A stretch of 64,000 nt of DNA from Culex pipiens pallens (taxonomy: Eukaryota; Arthropoda; Insecta; Diptera; Culicidae). The stretch's first letter is position 1, and every line of letters begins with the position of its first letter. The position numbers and the translations under genes were made by a program. The stretch lies in contig NC_068938.1 in the NCBI RefSeq assembly GCF_016801865.2, positions 187,870,850 through 187,934,849 on the forward strand. Direction: 5' to 3'. The notes beneath the pieces were generated by a model, which was not told the DNA's origin, did no database searches, and saw nothing but the letters and a program-made list of their open reading frames with translations. Shown here piece after piece: positions 36,276-47,029 of the stretch.

Positions 36276-37253
36276 ATGGCGCCTAGTTTACGCGAGTTGG
36301 AAAAGCAGCAGAGTCACCTGCGGAGAACCCTAGAAGCCATTCAGCAGTTTGTGAATGCGTACGATGCAACGAGAGATGCTGACCAGATCGACGTCCGTCT
36401 AGAACGCTTGGACGAGACGTTCAACCAGTTCCGTTCTGTGCGAATCAAGATTGAGCTGCTGACCGAAGAAGATGACTTGGATGTGGAAGTGGTGGAAGGT
36501 GAAACAGAAGAAGAACGTGCGGAGAGGGAGGCTGATGCGAAGAAGAAGCGGAAGGAGAAGAACGTGAAGGTGCTGATGGAAGCTGAAGATTTCTACTGTG
36601 CTGTGAAGGCGAAGCTGTACAAGAAGCGCGGTCCGCTGGAGACCGTCGCACCGGTCCCTGTACCATCTGCTGTTGATGCGAGGCCTGCTGTTGGTCTGTC
36701 TCATGTCAAACTTCCGGACATCAACCTACCGATTTATACTGGTGAGCTGAGTGAGTGGATCGTTTTCCGTGACACGTATCGTAGCTTGATTCACAACAAC
36801 GCCCAGCTGTCGGATTTTGACAAGTTTACGTATCTACGCTCGTCGCTGCTCGGTGAAGCGCTTCTGGAGATCGCTGGCATCGACGTTTCAGCCGTTAACT
36901 ACGATGTGGCCTGGACAACCCTGGAGCAACGCTACGACAACAAGAAGCTGATCGTCAAGGCTCATCTAGATGCGTTGATTGCGGTGGAATCTATGAAGCA
37001 GGAGAGCTACGCGGCACTGAATCAGCTTATCGGATCGTTCGACAAGCACCTGATGATGCTGAAGAAGATTGGGCAGGACACGGATATCTGGAGTACTCTG
37101 CTGGTACACATGGTGTGCTCGCGCTTAGATGGCAACACGCTGCGTCTTTGGGAAACTCATCATAAATCCAAAGAAGTTCCAAGATCTGATGAAGTACTTG
37201 CGCGGTCATTGCTTAGTACTGCAGTCGGTTGCGCCATCCAAGCCCAATGCTGA
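36276..37253 (+). CDS. gag: Gag-like protein of BEL/Pao element (DUF1759 region)
   Basis: Translation from the ATG at 36276 gives 325 residues; the upstream GTG at 36267 is not a plausible eukaryotic start. An acidic and lysine-rich helical N-terminus (EEERAEREADAKKKRKEK) is followed from about residue 140 by the DUF1759 signature LPDINLPIYTGELSEW, FRDTYRSLIHNNAQLSD, KFTYLRSSLLGEALLEI and EQRYDNKKLIVKAHLDAL, which is diagnostic for BEL/Pao gag. The protein would form the particle core. Around 37180 the meaningful frame shifts by one: after the WETHHKSKEVP motif the family continuation is found in another frame, so the last 25 or so residues of this ORF are off-frame. Confidence 0.88.
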   Translation: MAPSLRELEKQQSHLRRTLEAIQQFVNAYDATRDADQIDVRLERLDETFNQFRSVRIKIELLTEEDDLDVEVVEGETEEERAEREADAKKKRKEKNVKVLMEAEDFYCAVKAKLYKKRGPLETVAPVPVPSAVDARPAVGLSHVKLPDINLPIYTGELSEWIVFRDTYRSLIHNNAQLSDFDKFTYLRSSLLGEALLEIAGIDVSAVNYDVAWTTLEQRYDNKKLIVKAHLDALIAVESMKQESYAALNQLIGSFDKHLMMLKKIGQDTDIWSTLLVHMVCSRLDGNTLRLWETHHKSKEVPRSDEVLARSLLSTAVGCAIQAQC

Positions 37254-38490
37254 TGAGGAGAAACAACGACGTCTGTCAGTGAGTCATGCGGTGACTCAGT
37301 CGGTGAACAAGTGTCCATTCTGTGAAGAACTGTTCCATTCACCGTTTCACTGTCTGCTGTTCCTGAAGAAAACTGTCGATGAAAGAATGGAAGCTGCTAG
37401 GAGACGGAATCTGTGCCTGAACTGCTTGCGTGCTGGACACTCAACTCGTTCCTGCACGAGAGGATCGTGTCATCACTGTCATCAGTACCATAACTCACTG
37501 TTGCACATCAACGCTGTACCAGAGAGACCCTCCGCCTCGCAAGCACTGACCAGACCAACACCTGAGCAGCAGCAGTATCAACAACAGCAGCCGCAGTATC
37601 AGTCAATGGGCCAGCAGCAACCACAAATCCAACCTCCAATACAGAACCAGTCTTCAAACACTGCTCAGTCGAACACACACTCACAGAACACTCAGCAACT
37701 GTCCACCACAGAACCATGCACAAGCCACAACACTACAACACTGTCAATCAGTTCCCACAACCGTAAAAATGAAATTTTACTTTCAACCGTTCAAATTTGC
37801 ATCCGTGATCTGCGCGGAAACACACGCCTAGTCAGAGCACTGCTCGACTCGTGTTCGCAATATTCGTTTATGTCCTCCGCATGCTGCAAGAAGCTCGATC
37901 TTCTTTGCACTCCAGATTACCTGACCGTACTCGGAATTGGCGGGTCGTCTGTCGTCTCACGGCAGCTTGTTTCAGCGAACGTACAACCCCGTTCGTCCGC
38001 TCTGCCGCAGTTTAACCGCGAGATGGATTTCTACGTGCTTCCGGAGTTGACATCCGCTTTGCCAAATCAGAACATCAACACTACTGCGTGGGAGTTTCCG
38101 AACAACATCATCCTAGCTGACCCACACTTCAACGAACCTGGAGAAGTGGAGCTGATCATCGGTGCTGAACATTATTTCGATCTCTTACGAGATGGTCGAT
38201 CACGCATCGCCGAGGATGGCCCTGTGCTGCAGAATACTGTTTTCGGTTGGGTCGTTTCAGGACGTGTACCAAGCAGATCAACAAGCGCACACGTTGCAGT
38301 CGCGCAGCTGAACTCCGCACCTACCAACCGTAGCGACTCCGTGCCTTGGCGGCCGGCGTGCCGATCGGGACACCCTCAAGAACTTGATGCCTGCTCAACG
38401 TTCGGCTGCACGTCAAAGCATTGCAACCGAATCCGTGGAACTGCTGAGAACAAACTGTCGATCTCAAGCAGTGCGCACAACTGTGCGTAA
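37180..38490 (+). pseudogene. Zinc-knuckle and aspartic protease part of BEL/Pao polyprotein, frameshifted
   Basis: This is the continuation of gag in a different frame. The ORF is open from 37129, but the sequence becomes family-like near 37180. It has CX2CX4HX4C knuckles at CPFC..H..C (about 37312-37353) and CLNC..H..C (about 37414-37455), and a CX2CX3HX4H knuckle (about 37468-37506). A Gln/Ser/Thr-rich linker follows to about 37760, then a DUF1758 retroviral-type protease. The active-site motif expected as DSG reads DSC (Cys codon at 37852-37854). The later LIIGAEHYFDLL and NTVFGWVVSGRV segments are conserved. After about 38280 the family pattern is lost. With the frameshift and the DSC change, this copy is unlikely to yield a working protease. 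Confidence 0.88.
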
Positions 38491-39885
38491 CCGTCGTTAG
38501 TGAAGATCTGATCTTGCACTTGACTGTCCAAACTTGAAAAACAACATTTAGTCTGTACGACTCCCCTGAGTCGAGCCGTTTTACTGTCTGGGCTCCAGTG
38601 AGCCAAATTCGAGCCTTCCGTCCGTCAACAATCAACCTTTGCATGAAGTCCGTCCGTTATCCGTAAACATCTGTCCGTCTTTGGAATGCAATCCAGTACC
38701 GCACTGTACCGTTCTGTCCCGTCGCGCAAAAGCGCTCATTTGCATGAAAACAATCAACTATAAACTACATTTTGTCGCTGTAGTAGCCAAGAGGACACGT
38801 GTGCACCTGCGTGCACAGCGAGACGAATTCTAGACCCTCGTCTCTCCAGCTCAGTAAGCGTGATCATCTGCGAGTCTGATCAACTCGTTTCGGAGGTCGA
38901 AGCAGCCCTGAGAACCAGCAGCACAACGTGGTCCTGCACGTGCACAAATGTAGTCGGTTTGGGGGTAGAAGAGATGAAAGTAGCTCCCCCACTCTTCCGA
39001 GCAAGAGAGAGTAGCAAGGGGGCAACGAGTGAGGACGCTACAAGAACACCTGTACTCGGTAAACCCTCCTCCTACTCTGCCGAACACGACCAACGAAGGT
39101 CGTCCCAGCGCCAATAGCGCTCGAGGTTAGTTGGCCTCCCCAAGGACATCCGTCAAAGCCCCAGACAGTCAACACAACACCGTTGTCGAGAAGCAGTCAG
39201 TTCCTGAAAACATCATTAGCGGCTTGTGGCCGCAACCGTTTCATCTGGCTACAACTGTGGCCAAGCCAAGCTGTCGCCGTATGTTGCAGTACAAGCTGCA
39301 CCTGTCTGTTTCTGCTGCGCCGGTACAAGCTGTTCATCCGAGTGGCCATCGTTCGAGGATCCAGCACTAAAGCACTCGGGGTGGCGCTGTCGCAATCGGA
39401 CGGGTTGGACTGCCGCCCCTAAGAAGCCCAACGTTAAGTATCCTGTAAATATATGTTGTCGTTTTAGACTCTGAGTCACTCTTTTTGGCAGGTACTTACC
39501 GTCTGCGGTCATCGCTGGATCCCCCGAACCACAACTGCACTCCAAGCAACAGAAATGCAGTCCAAAATGCAGCTGAACAACATGAACGAACCAGCGCGGG
39601 CAGCAGAAACAGACTCAACTCAACACAGCTGATTTGCTGATGCAGTCGTCGCAGTGAAGACAACAAAGCAGCTGAAGCAGAAAACCACATCAGCAGAAAG
39701 CAACAGCAAGAAGAAACAGTGTCGTTCTTTTGTAATTTCTATTTTTCTATTTTTGGCTGGAGAAAAACAGTAGCAAAACAGAAGCAGTGATAAGTGGAGA
39801 GATAACAGATATCAGAGAAGAGAAGAAGAGAGCATTGTCAGGGTCGTAGTCTGTTTAAAACCTTAGGTTTTCAAGGCGGCCGGCA
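38491..39885 (+). other. Pol-less internal region of the BEL/Pao element
   Basis: Multiple overlapping ORFs of 60-107 codons on both strands, none with reverse transcriptase (YXDD), RNase H or integrase (HHCC/DDE) motifs. A Gln/Ala/Ser-type repetitive stretch lies at 39530-39720 and a purine-rich tract at about 39812-39834. The sequence next to the 3' LTR, AAGGCGGCCGGCA, is only weakly purine-rich. The region is best read as the scar of a large internal deletion or as unrelated filler carried by a non-autonomous lineage. Confidence 0.6.
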
Positions 39886-40224
39886 TGTTGGCGCACGAAG
39901 ATTGGAAACCCCTGAAATGTGATCCACAAGTCGGAGATCTACTGATCTCCCTTTGAATCCCACGAATGATCGTCCTATTCCTGTTCCTCAAAATTCTCTC
40001 TTCTCCCGTAGCCCAAATCCCTCTCCAAATTCCCTGCACAAAACCGATCACAATAAACTGCTCCAGTATCAGTCGCAATTAGACACCGTCGAGAACACAA
40101 CCGTCGCGTAATAAAACTAACTTTTACACCGTCCGAACTGTTAGCGTTTTAAGTTTAATAAACTGTGCCGTTCTGCAACCTAATTGCGCGTTTTAAGTGC
40201 AGTGTCCGAAACCGTGCACGAACA
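39886..40224 (+). repeat. 3' LTR of the BEL/Pao element
   Basis: It begins TGTTGGCGCACG and ends GTGCACGAACA, and is about 96-97% identical to the 5' LTR by eye. 339 bp, with one small length difference near the TAATAAA block. Confidence 0.93.
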
Positions 40225-41650
40225 GTCGTCTTAAGGCTTTTATTTTTTTTTTCAAAGCATTTTTCAAGTTAAATTTAAATTTTAAATATTACAAATTATG
40301 TAAAATTGTCTGCACTTTGAAATTTTTAAATCCAGCCCAACATTAGAAATGTAAAAAATGGTTTTATTTCTTTCAAAAAGTTATTCCTGGTTACAAAATT
40401 TCGAAATCGTTTCTATTGAAAAGAGCAGACAACTTCGCAATATTCTCAAATTTCGACATTAAAAATAGAACCAATAGTATCCGAGAAACTCATTTTTCAC
40501 AAAATTTTTGTTACAATAGGCTGTATCAAAAAGGTTTAGTTTTTCTTTGTTTTTTTACAGTCACTATTTTAAATTTTCATTATCATTTAAATTGTTAAAA
40601 AGTTGGTAGCGGCATTTCTCACATCAAATATGACAATGAATGAAAAACACAGCCAAATTTTCCAATAGCAAAAATGATTTTTTTTAACATTGGCAAAGTC
40701 ACATAAAACAAGTAAAACTTCCAACCCCAAAAAAATCTAGAACTGTTCCAATGCTTTTTATTGATCAACAATAGATTGAAAAATTGATTTTCAACGAATT
40801 TCTAGATCGAAGCCCCCAAAAGCCCTCTTAGAGGCGGAGTTGGGTTGTAGAGGTTAAACACTTTTCCATAAAATAGAAGATTCCATGAATTGCAATTTAT
40901 TAGAGTTTAGTTTTGTGTGAGAATATTTAAGATTTATTGCAAAAATCACAAATTTTCCTTAAAAATAATACACCATCCAAAACATAAGCGCAGAATATAC
41001 CTTATTAAGTCCCCTAATGCATAGAAAAATAATTCTTAATAAAAATATATGTATTTTGGAAATTCACCTTTAGGTATGATAAGACAATAAACTTTGTTTT
41101 ATCACTTCTAAAAAGTTTTGTAAGCCTTTATTGTGATTGTGAAAATTGAAAAAAAGGTATTTGGTAATGTTAAAGGCAAACAATCACATATATTTTAATT
41201 TGAGGAAGCTGTCATCGAATCTGAATTTTAGAATAAGAAAAAAAAACACTTAAAGTATGTTAAGTTTAATGATAATAATAATTACTAGGATAACCGAGTC
41301 CAGTTTGAAATAGTGAAAAGGGATTTCAATCAAATCATTTGATACAACCTTTATGAAGAACTTGAAAGTGTAGTTCAATTAAATTTGCTGATTTTATTAA
41401 ATACAAAAACAGAGATATTTGTTTAATCTCATTGACATAGGTTTAAAGTTTATTTTTAAGAATCTGTATAGTTCATTTTGCATGAAAATTAAAATGAAAA
41501 TTTGCATTGACTTCTCACTATTTTTGTACGTAAATTTTTCAAGTGTCAAATAAATTCCAAATTCAGCTGTTAAAAATCATTCTTATTTTGTTACTACATT
41601 TATGTTAATGAGTTTTCATATTATTCTTTGAGATTTTTGACTCATTTTGC
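40225..41650. other. AT-rich stretch, no gene seen
   Basis: Frequent stops in all frames, no recognisable repeat ends. Confidence 0.5.
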
Positions 41651-42280
41651 TATACAACCCCACATTCCCATTCAGCGTTACTTACTATCTTGAAATCAAT
41701 TTCTTAACCACTAACTTTCTTTCATAATTAGCCAACACATAAACCCCACCGCAGACACACTCCATTCTCAAACCGTTACAAAACGTTTCTCGTCCCATTC
41801 ACAACAATCGCCCGTACGTCGCTTCTCGCTTCGCCTCATTCAACCCAAACTTGACAATCAACAAACCCCGCTTCGGACCGTGTGGGACAAAGCGAGACAG
41901 CACGACCCGTATTTTGACAGTCTTTCCCAGAATTCCAATTGGAACCGCTGTACGAATGAATGAAAGCCCAAATACGCTAGACCTTAAATCTGTCAATCTG
42001 TCCAACTTCATGCACAGTCCTAGTGCTGGGTTCTGGTTCTGTAGCCTCCTCTGTTTGTCAATGGTAATGATGCCCAGAATTGCGTTGTTGTGTGCGTAAC
42101 TTATTGTACGGTTTTGTAGATATTCGCGAGACGACGACCAGACTAGAACGCAGTGTGTTCCGAACGCAGTGAATTTTTGTGGTGGAAAAAAGGCCCGGGG
42201 AACCAGGTTCCGGAACCTATCGCGCGACCCAGTTACAATCTCCCAGTGAAGTGCAGTGATTAGGGGGGAAGTTACAACAG

Positions 42281-42288
42281 TATAAAAG
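42281..42288 (+). promoter_or_regulatory. Candidate TATA box
   Basis: TATAAAAG lies upstream of a GC-richer transcript-like stretch. An initiator-like TCAGTT at 42323-42328 is about 44 bases downstream, farther than the usual 30, so start-site placement is unsure. Confidence 0.35.
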
Positions 42289-42309
42289 CAATCGCCTGGG
42301 GGTCGATAC

Positions 42310-42951
42310 CTTCGATAAGCAATCAGTTAAGGGGAAGTGCAGTGCAGAGATTGGTCTGCCCTTAAAACCGGAAGAAGATGGCCCTTTTTGGCCACGCAAA
42401 TCTCGGCGCGATCAATTCCGGAAGAATTGGGCCAAATTTGTGTCCACGTCTGTGTTTGTGAGCTGATCTTTGATTTGGTTCAGCAGTGCTTCCGCGGTTA
42501 TGCTAATGTTTGTGCGAATGGTGTCAATCCTAGTTCTGGAATAGATTAAAATCCGGTCCTCTTAATCCAAAAGTGTCCACCACGAAGAATCTCAGTTCGA
42601 ATCCAGTTCTTCTCGTATAATAGCTTAATAGTCTAGTGTGTATCTCATAAAGAAGATTTAAATCCCAGCCAAATAAGCTTCAGCGAAAAAAAAAGTTGTG
42701 TGAAACAAGTGTAAAAATGTCGACTCCGGTTGGCTGCACCGGCGACGGCCGTGTCCAATAATCCTGGCGTGTCCCAAGAAGAACTCTCGGTGCAACCCAG
42801 AGTAGTCCAACACCTCCCAACCGCATATTAATTCAGTGTGTTAACCAGTGTTTTACCAATTAGTTGGTACGCATGAGTACCCATACCACACACCGGGACC
42901 GTACCGGGAACCGTACCCAGAACCTGCAGCATAGCTTCCGATTTGCTGAAG
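42310..42951 (+). other. Candidate first exon of a host gene, ending in a splice donor
   Basis: The stretch after the TATA-like site has the composition of a mosquito 5' leader (repeated GTGCAGTG, GAAGAATC) and ends in a consensus donor, CTGAAG|GTGAGT (GT at 42952-42953). An ATG at 42717 with good context (AAAAATGTCG) opens only 14 codons before TAA. Reading one base over from codon 6 gives a longer coding-like stretch, AAPATAVSNNPGVSQEELS, ending in TAA near 42830. This looks like either a short upstream ORF or a coding start broken by one inserted base. I do not recognise the protein. Confidence 0.35.
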
Positions 42952-42953
42952 GT

Positions 42954-43601
42954 GAGTCCGATTTGTTTATATTTTCCGGGCTTCTTCCAGCACTGCCGAA
43001 AGGTTCTTGTTTTATTCCGTTTGTGTGTTTTTTTTTTGTGTTTCATTGGCCCTCCCATAAACATTGCATCGATGTGTGCGTGTAGTAAAATGGAAGAGAT
43101 ACGTCGTCTTCGTGAGGGGATCTGCTGGAAATAAGAGGGGTGTTGGATGGAAATGGTGGAGGAGCACTCTTCCCCAGACGGAAACGGGGGGCGCCTGGCG
43201 GGCGTTTTGTCTTGGGCGCTGCGCCAGACGTCTGGCAGATTTTCCCCCCGACTGGCCCAAGATTTTCGCCAGAATTCTTGCGAATATGCAACAAACCGGT
43301 CGTGCACGATTGAGGCGAACGAACCGTTTGGCCCGGTTCAATCGGTTATGCATTTTGACAGATCCCATCTGCCAGACAAACGCCAGATTTTGCGCAAGAT
43401 TTTCGCAGGACTGCGGTCAACTGAGCAGCACAAATCTGGCGAAAAATCGGACATATTTCGTGCTGCGATTTTCTTCTTGGTTTTCTTCTTCTTCATATTC
43501 TTTTATGTTTTAAACTCAAATAAAACTAATTTTGGTTCTGATCGTAATAATTATACTTTATCTCGGTTTATTTATTTTAAAATGACACTTTGATTAACGA
43601 G
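42954..43601. other. Presumed intron with a block rich in CGCCAGA/TCTGGCG words
   Basis: From about 43196 to 43450 the words CGCCAGA, TCTGGCAGA, CTGCCAGA and TCTGGCG recur on both strands, together with GCGCAAGATTTTCGC. The ORFs of 118-159 codons here overlap on both strands and are composition-driven. 43090-43190 is GC-richer. Confidence 0.4.
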
Positions 43602-43689
43602 CCGCTGTCTTGGAAGTGGTCGACCGTGGCCAGCGGATTCTTAAACTTTTCTTGAAATCGACCACGGAACCGAAGCCAGGGAACGGAAA

Positions 43690-43802
43690 AGCACCGATGG
43701 CAAGGATACAGCTTTAGCGGGGTTGATGATGGCACAAAAGTGCGTCATGCCGAACATGTTCAGGTTGGATATGCTGAAGGTGCCGCCCTGGAACTCCTGC
43801 GG
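43690..43802 (-). pseudogene. DLAT: Fragment of pyruvate dehydrogenase E2 (DLAT) catalytic domain
   Basis: Reading down from 43802 on the minus strand gives PQEFQGGTFSISNLNMFGM and then HFCAIINPAKA. Shifting the frame by one base then gives CILAIGAF. This is the conserved C-terminal acyltransferase segment of dihydrolipoamide acetyltransferase (family pattern EFQGGTF.ISNLGMFG...AIINPPQACILAIG). DLAT transfers acetyl groups from lipoyl-lysine to CoA in the mitochondrial pyruvate dehydrogenase complex. Here a TAG stands immediately before the fragment in frame, there is a frameshift inside it, and the catalytic His-containing segment is missing, so it is a pseudogene fragment embedded in the duplicated module array. 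Confidence 0.8.
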
Positions 43803-44394
43803 CTATGTGGACCACTGGACCATCTCCTTCCGGCAGGTTCAGTTCAGACTCCTTTCTGACAGATTTAGCAGCTTCCCGGGTTGAGTTCGAAATCGACCAC
43901 GGACCCGGCTTTGCGAACCATCTCCAACCTCTCTTCCGGTTGGTTCAGCAGCAGCTCGAGGTGGTCGCCCGTCTTTGGCAGATTCTTGAGCTTTTCAAGG
44001 GGGCTATGTTCTTGGAATCGGCCAGGTTTAGCAGCAGCCCAAGTGGTCAACCATCGCCGGCAGCTTTTTCAGCCTTTCGAGGGTGGTAGATCGATGTTCT
44101 TGAAATCTGCCACGGCTTTCCGACGGATTCAGCAGCATCCCGGGTTGAGCTCCCGGCAAAGTCCCCGCTGTGTGGACCGTCCTCCTGCTCGCCTCTTCCG
44201 GCAGATTCAGTAGCAGCCCGATGTGGTCGTCCATCGCCGGTACACTCTCCAGCTTTCCGTGAACTCGTCCCGGATAAGCGGACCTTCCTCCTCCTCGCCT
44301 CTTCCGGCAGGTTCAGCAGCAGTCCGAAGTGGGCGACCGTCGCCGGTAGGTTCAGCTTTTCGAGGGTGCCAAGGAGATGTTCTTGAAATCGGAT

Positions 44395-44461
44395 CTGCGA
44401 AAAGGGAACGGATTAAGTAAACGTTTAGTTAGATTAGTTTGGAATAACGCATTATACTCAC
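44395..44461 (-). other. Short intron (67 nt)
   Basis: Minus-strand donor CCT|GTGAGTATAATG and acceptor TTCCCTTTTCGCAG|ATCC. Length and motifs are typical of insect introns. Confidence 0.6.
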
Positions 44462-44873
44462 AGGTTCTTGAAAGCGGCCACGGTCCCAGTTTTGCATCTT
44501 TGTCATCTCCTCTTCCGGCAGGTTCAGCAGCATCCCGAGACGGTGGGCCCTCCTCGACGGATTCTTAAACCTCGCCTCTTCTTGAAGATTCTGCAGCAGC
44601 CAGAGGTGGTCGACCGTTGCCGGCGGATACTTGAGCTTTTCGAGGGGGTCAAAGTCGTATTCTAGAAATTGGCCACGGTCTGAGCTTTGCAGATCATCCC
44701 CCTCCTCGTCTCTTCTAGCAGGATCAGCAGCAACATCAGCTTTTCTTGAAATCGGTCTCGGTCCCGGCTGTGCGGACCGTCTTCTTCCAGCAGGTTCAGT
44801 TCAGACATGTTCTTGAAATCGGCCACGCTCAACGGATTCAGCAGCATCCCGAGTTGAGCTCCTACTTCTGGAT

Positions 44874-44937
44874 CTGCAAAAAGGAAACTGAATAATTAAA
44901 TTGTATAGTTTAGTTAGGAATGATGCATTATACTCAC
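44874..44937 (-). other. Short intron (64 nt), paralogous to the previous one
   Basis: Minus-strand donor CCT|GTGAGTATAATG, acceptor TTTCCTTTTTGCAG|ATCC, with an interior clearly related to the 44395-44461 intron. Duplication of exon plus intron is the simplest explanation. Confidence 0.6.
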
Positions 44938-45729
44938 AGGTTGAAATCGTCCACGGTCCCGGCTGAGCGACCGGTCTTCCTCCTCCCCTCTTCTAGTAGG
45001 TTCAGCAGCAGCCCGAGGTGATTGACCGTCGCTGGTGAATTCTTCAGTTTTTCTTGAACTCGACTACGGTCCCGGCGGTGCGGACCATCTCTATCTTCGC
45101 CTCTTTCGGTAGGTTTAGCCTGGAGTGGCTGACCGCCACCGTAATTTTCTTGCTATTCTTAAAGTCGGCCACGGTCCCGGCGGTGCGGACCATCTTCATC
45201 TTCGTATATTCCGGCTGGTCGACCGTCGCCGGTGGAATCATAAGCTTTTCGAGCTTTTCCTGAAATCGGCCACGCCTTTCCGACTGAAAGCAGCATCCGG
45301 GTTGAGCTCCGACTTCTGGATCTGTGAAAAAGGAAACTGATTAAAAAGTTAAAAATTGTATTTCTTTTAATTCTTCCTATTTTTTTAATCTAAGCTTTTG
45401 AAATTCTATCATTTTAAAATTATAAAACCCCAAAATTATAACACTATAAAATTTATAAAATTTTAAGGTTCAGCAATTCTAAAAATTAAAAAAATACCAA
45501 AAAAATATATAAAATTCTGCAATTCAAAAATTCTTATATTCTTTAATTTGTTATTATTATAATTCATAAATTTCTGAAATTTAAAATACAAAATCACAAA
45601 TAAATTAACTGCTAAATGTCCAAATTGTTTTTAAAAAAAGTTCATAAAAACAAAAAAATGCAATATTATAAAATCTAAAATTTCTAAAATTCTTTAACAC
45701 CAAAATTTTTAGACCTAAAATTATAAATA

Positions 45730-45937
45730 CACTCAACCCCCGGTGTTTGATAACTTTTTGTTTGAAACTTTTTTTTATTTTTGTACCCAGTTGGTTTGAC
45801 AAAGTCAATCTAAAAAATGACGAACTGTCACTTTTTACACGGGACTCACCATTACTATCAAACCAAACTTTTGGTAGTAAGTGTGAGCTCTGTGTGAAGA
45901 GGGTGTCAATTGGTGTCAATCAATCGGGGTTTTAGTG
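45730..45937. mobile_element. 208 bp TA-flanked MITE in the AT-rich array
   Basis: The left end is CACTCAACCCCCGGTG and the right end CGGGGTTTTAGTG, flanked by TA (45728-45729, 45938-45939). An adjacent 24 bp direct duplication (TTTAGTGTAGTACAGATCTA) follows the right end. Confidence 0.75.
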
Positions 45938-47029
45938 TAGTACAGATCTAAAATTTAGTGTAGTACAGATCTAAAGCATTCTAAATTTATTTATTTTATT
46001 TTATTTTAAAATTATTAAATTTTTAAGCTCATTTATAAAATTCTAAAATTTAAAAAATCTTAAATACAAAAAAATGTTAGATCATCAAAATTGAAAAAAT
46101 CTAAAATTGTAAAACACTTTAGAAAACACTTGAATACTAGAATTGGAAAATATCATAATTCTAAAATTTCAAAAATTCTTCAATTTCTAAAATCAATAAG
46201 GCCTTTAGAAAACTTTAGATAAAATTTGTACTAGCCTAATCCAAAGTACCAAAATTCAGGAAACATATCTACTAACATATATAACAATTTAATTTCTAAA
46301 ATTCTAAAATTATTAAGTTCTAAAATTCAAAAATACCAAAATTCTAAAACTCTAAAATACAAAAATACCGAAAAATTCTAAAATACACTAAATCTTTAAT
46401 TCGACATTTGAAAAAATCTAAAATCTGTACAATTCTGAAAATCTAAAAAAAAATCCTATAATTCTTACATTCTATGACTATAATTCAATGAATTCTAACA
46501 TTCTTGAATCATAAAATTATGTAATACAAAAATTGTATAATTCCAAAACTTAATATTCTAAAATTCTACTGTTTCAATATTCTTAAATTCAAACATCATA
46601 AAATTTTTATATCTTAAAACTAAATTAAAATTCAAGAACTAAAAAAAATGGTGTAGGTTATTCTAGAACTCTTTATTTTTTAAGAAAATTACTTAACTAT
46701 ACTCTAAAATCGTTAAAATTCTAAAATTGTGTAATTCTTAAATAAATTTATTATAATAATATTTTCAATATTCAAGAAAATTGTAATAAAACCAAAATTC
46801 TAACAAAAATAATATTGACAAAAATTCTAGAATTCTGAAGAACTCAAAATCTAAAGTACCAAAATTCTAAAAACTTATCTAACATATATAACAATCAACA
46901 AAAATCTAGAATTTTGAAGAACACAAATTTTTCTATTCTTAATTTCTAAAATTCTAAAATTATGAAGTTCTAAAATAAAATAAAAATTACTAATTAAAAA
47001 CCATACAATTATAAAAAAAACGTTACTTA

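Larger units (their letters stand above)
35105..40229 (+). mobile_element. BEL/Pao LTR retrotransposon, gag-pro only, with GTCGT target duplications
   Basis: The element proper runs 35110-40224 (5115 bp) and is flanked on both sides by GTCGT (35105-35109, 40225-40229). Order: 5' LTR, tRNA-Tyr primer site, long leader, gag, zinc knuckles, aspartic protease region, about 1.4 kb without recognisable pol, 3' LTR. BEL/Pao elements normally encode reverse transcriptase, RNase H and integrase after the protease; none of these is visible, so this copy could move only with help from another element. The LTRs differ at roughly a dozen positions (about 3-4%), so the insertion is not recent. Confidence 0.93.
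43602..45323 (-). pseudogene. Tandemly duplicated exon-intron units, degenerate
   Basis: On the minus strand the sequence is a set of diverged copies of modules reading like MVRTAGTV.DFKN, LEKLKNPPATVDHLG and LLLNLPEEA. The two cleanest MVRTAGTV modules (at 45100 and 45203 downward) are about 102 bp apart. Larger units of about 450-480 bp each start with an acceptor CAG|ATC (AG at 44395-44396, 44874-44875 and 45322-45323). Two are preceded by complete short introns with GTGAGTATAATG donors. The frames are interrupted, so no continuous protein is made as it stands. I do not recognise the module family. The array is bounded on the right by AT-rich repeat DNA that replaces the expected donor of the third intron. 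Confidence 0.6.

Noticed and set aside
38321..39545. ORFs after the protease region as a possible degraded pol
   Set aside because: No YXDD, RNase H or integrase motifs could be found in any frame by eye.
42828..43513. Overlapping ORFs of 118-159 codons on both strands
   Set aside because: They arise from the CGCCAGA/TCTGGCG word repetition and lack domains; they also cross the likely splice donor at 42952.
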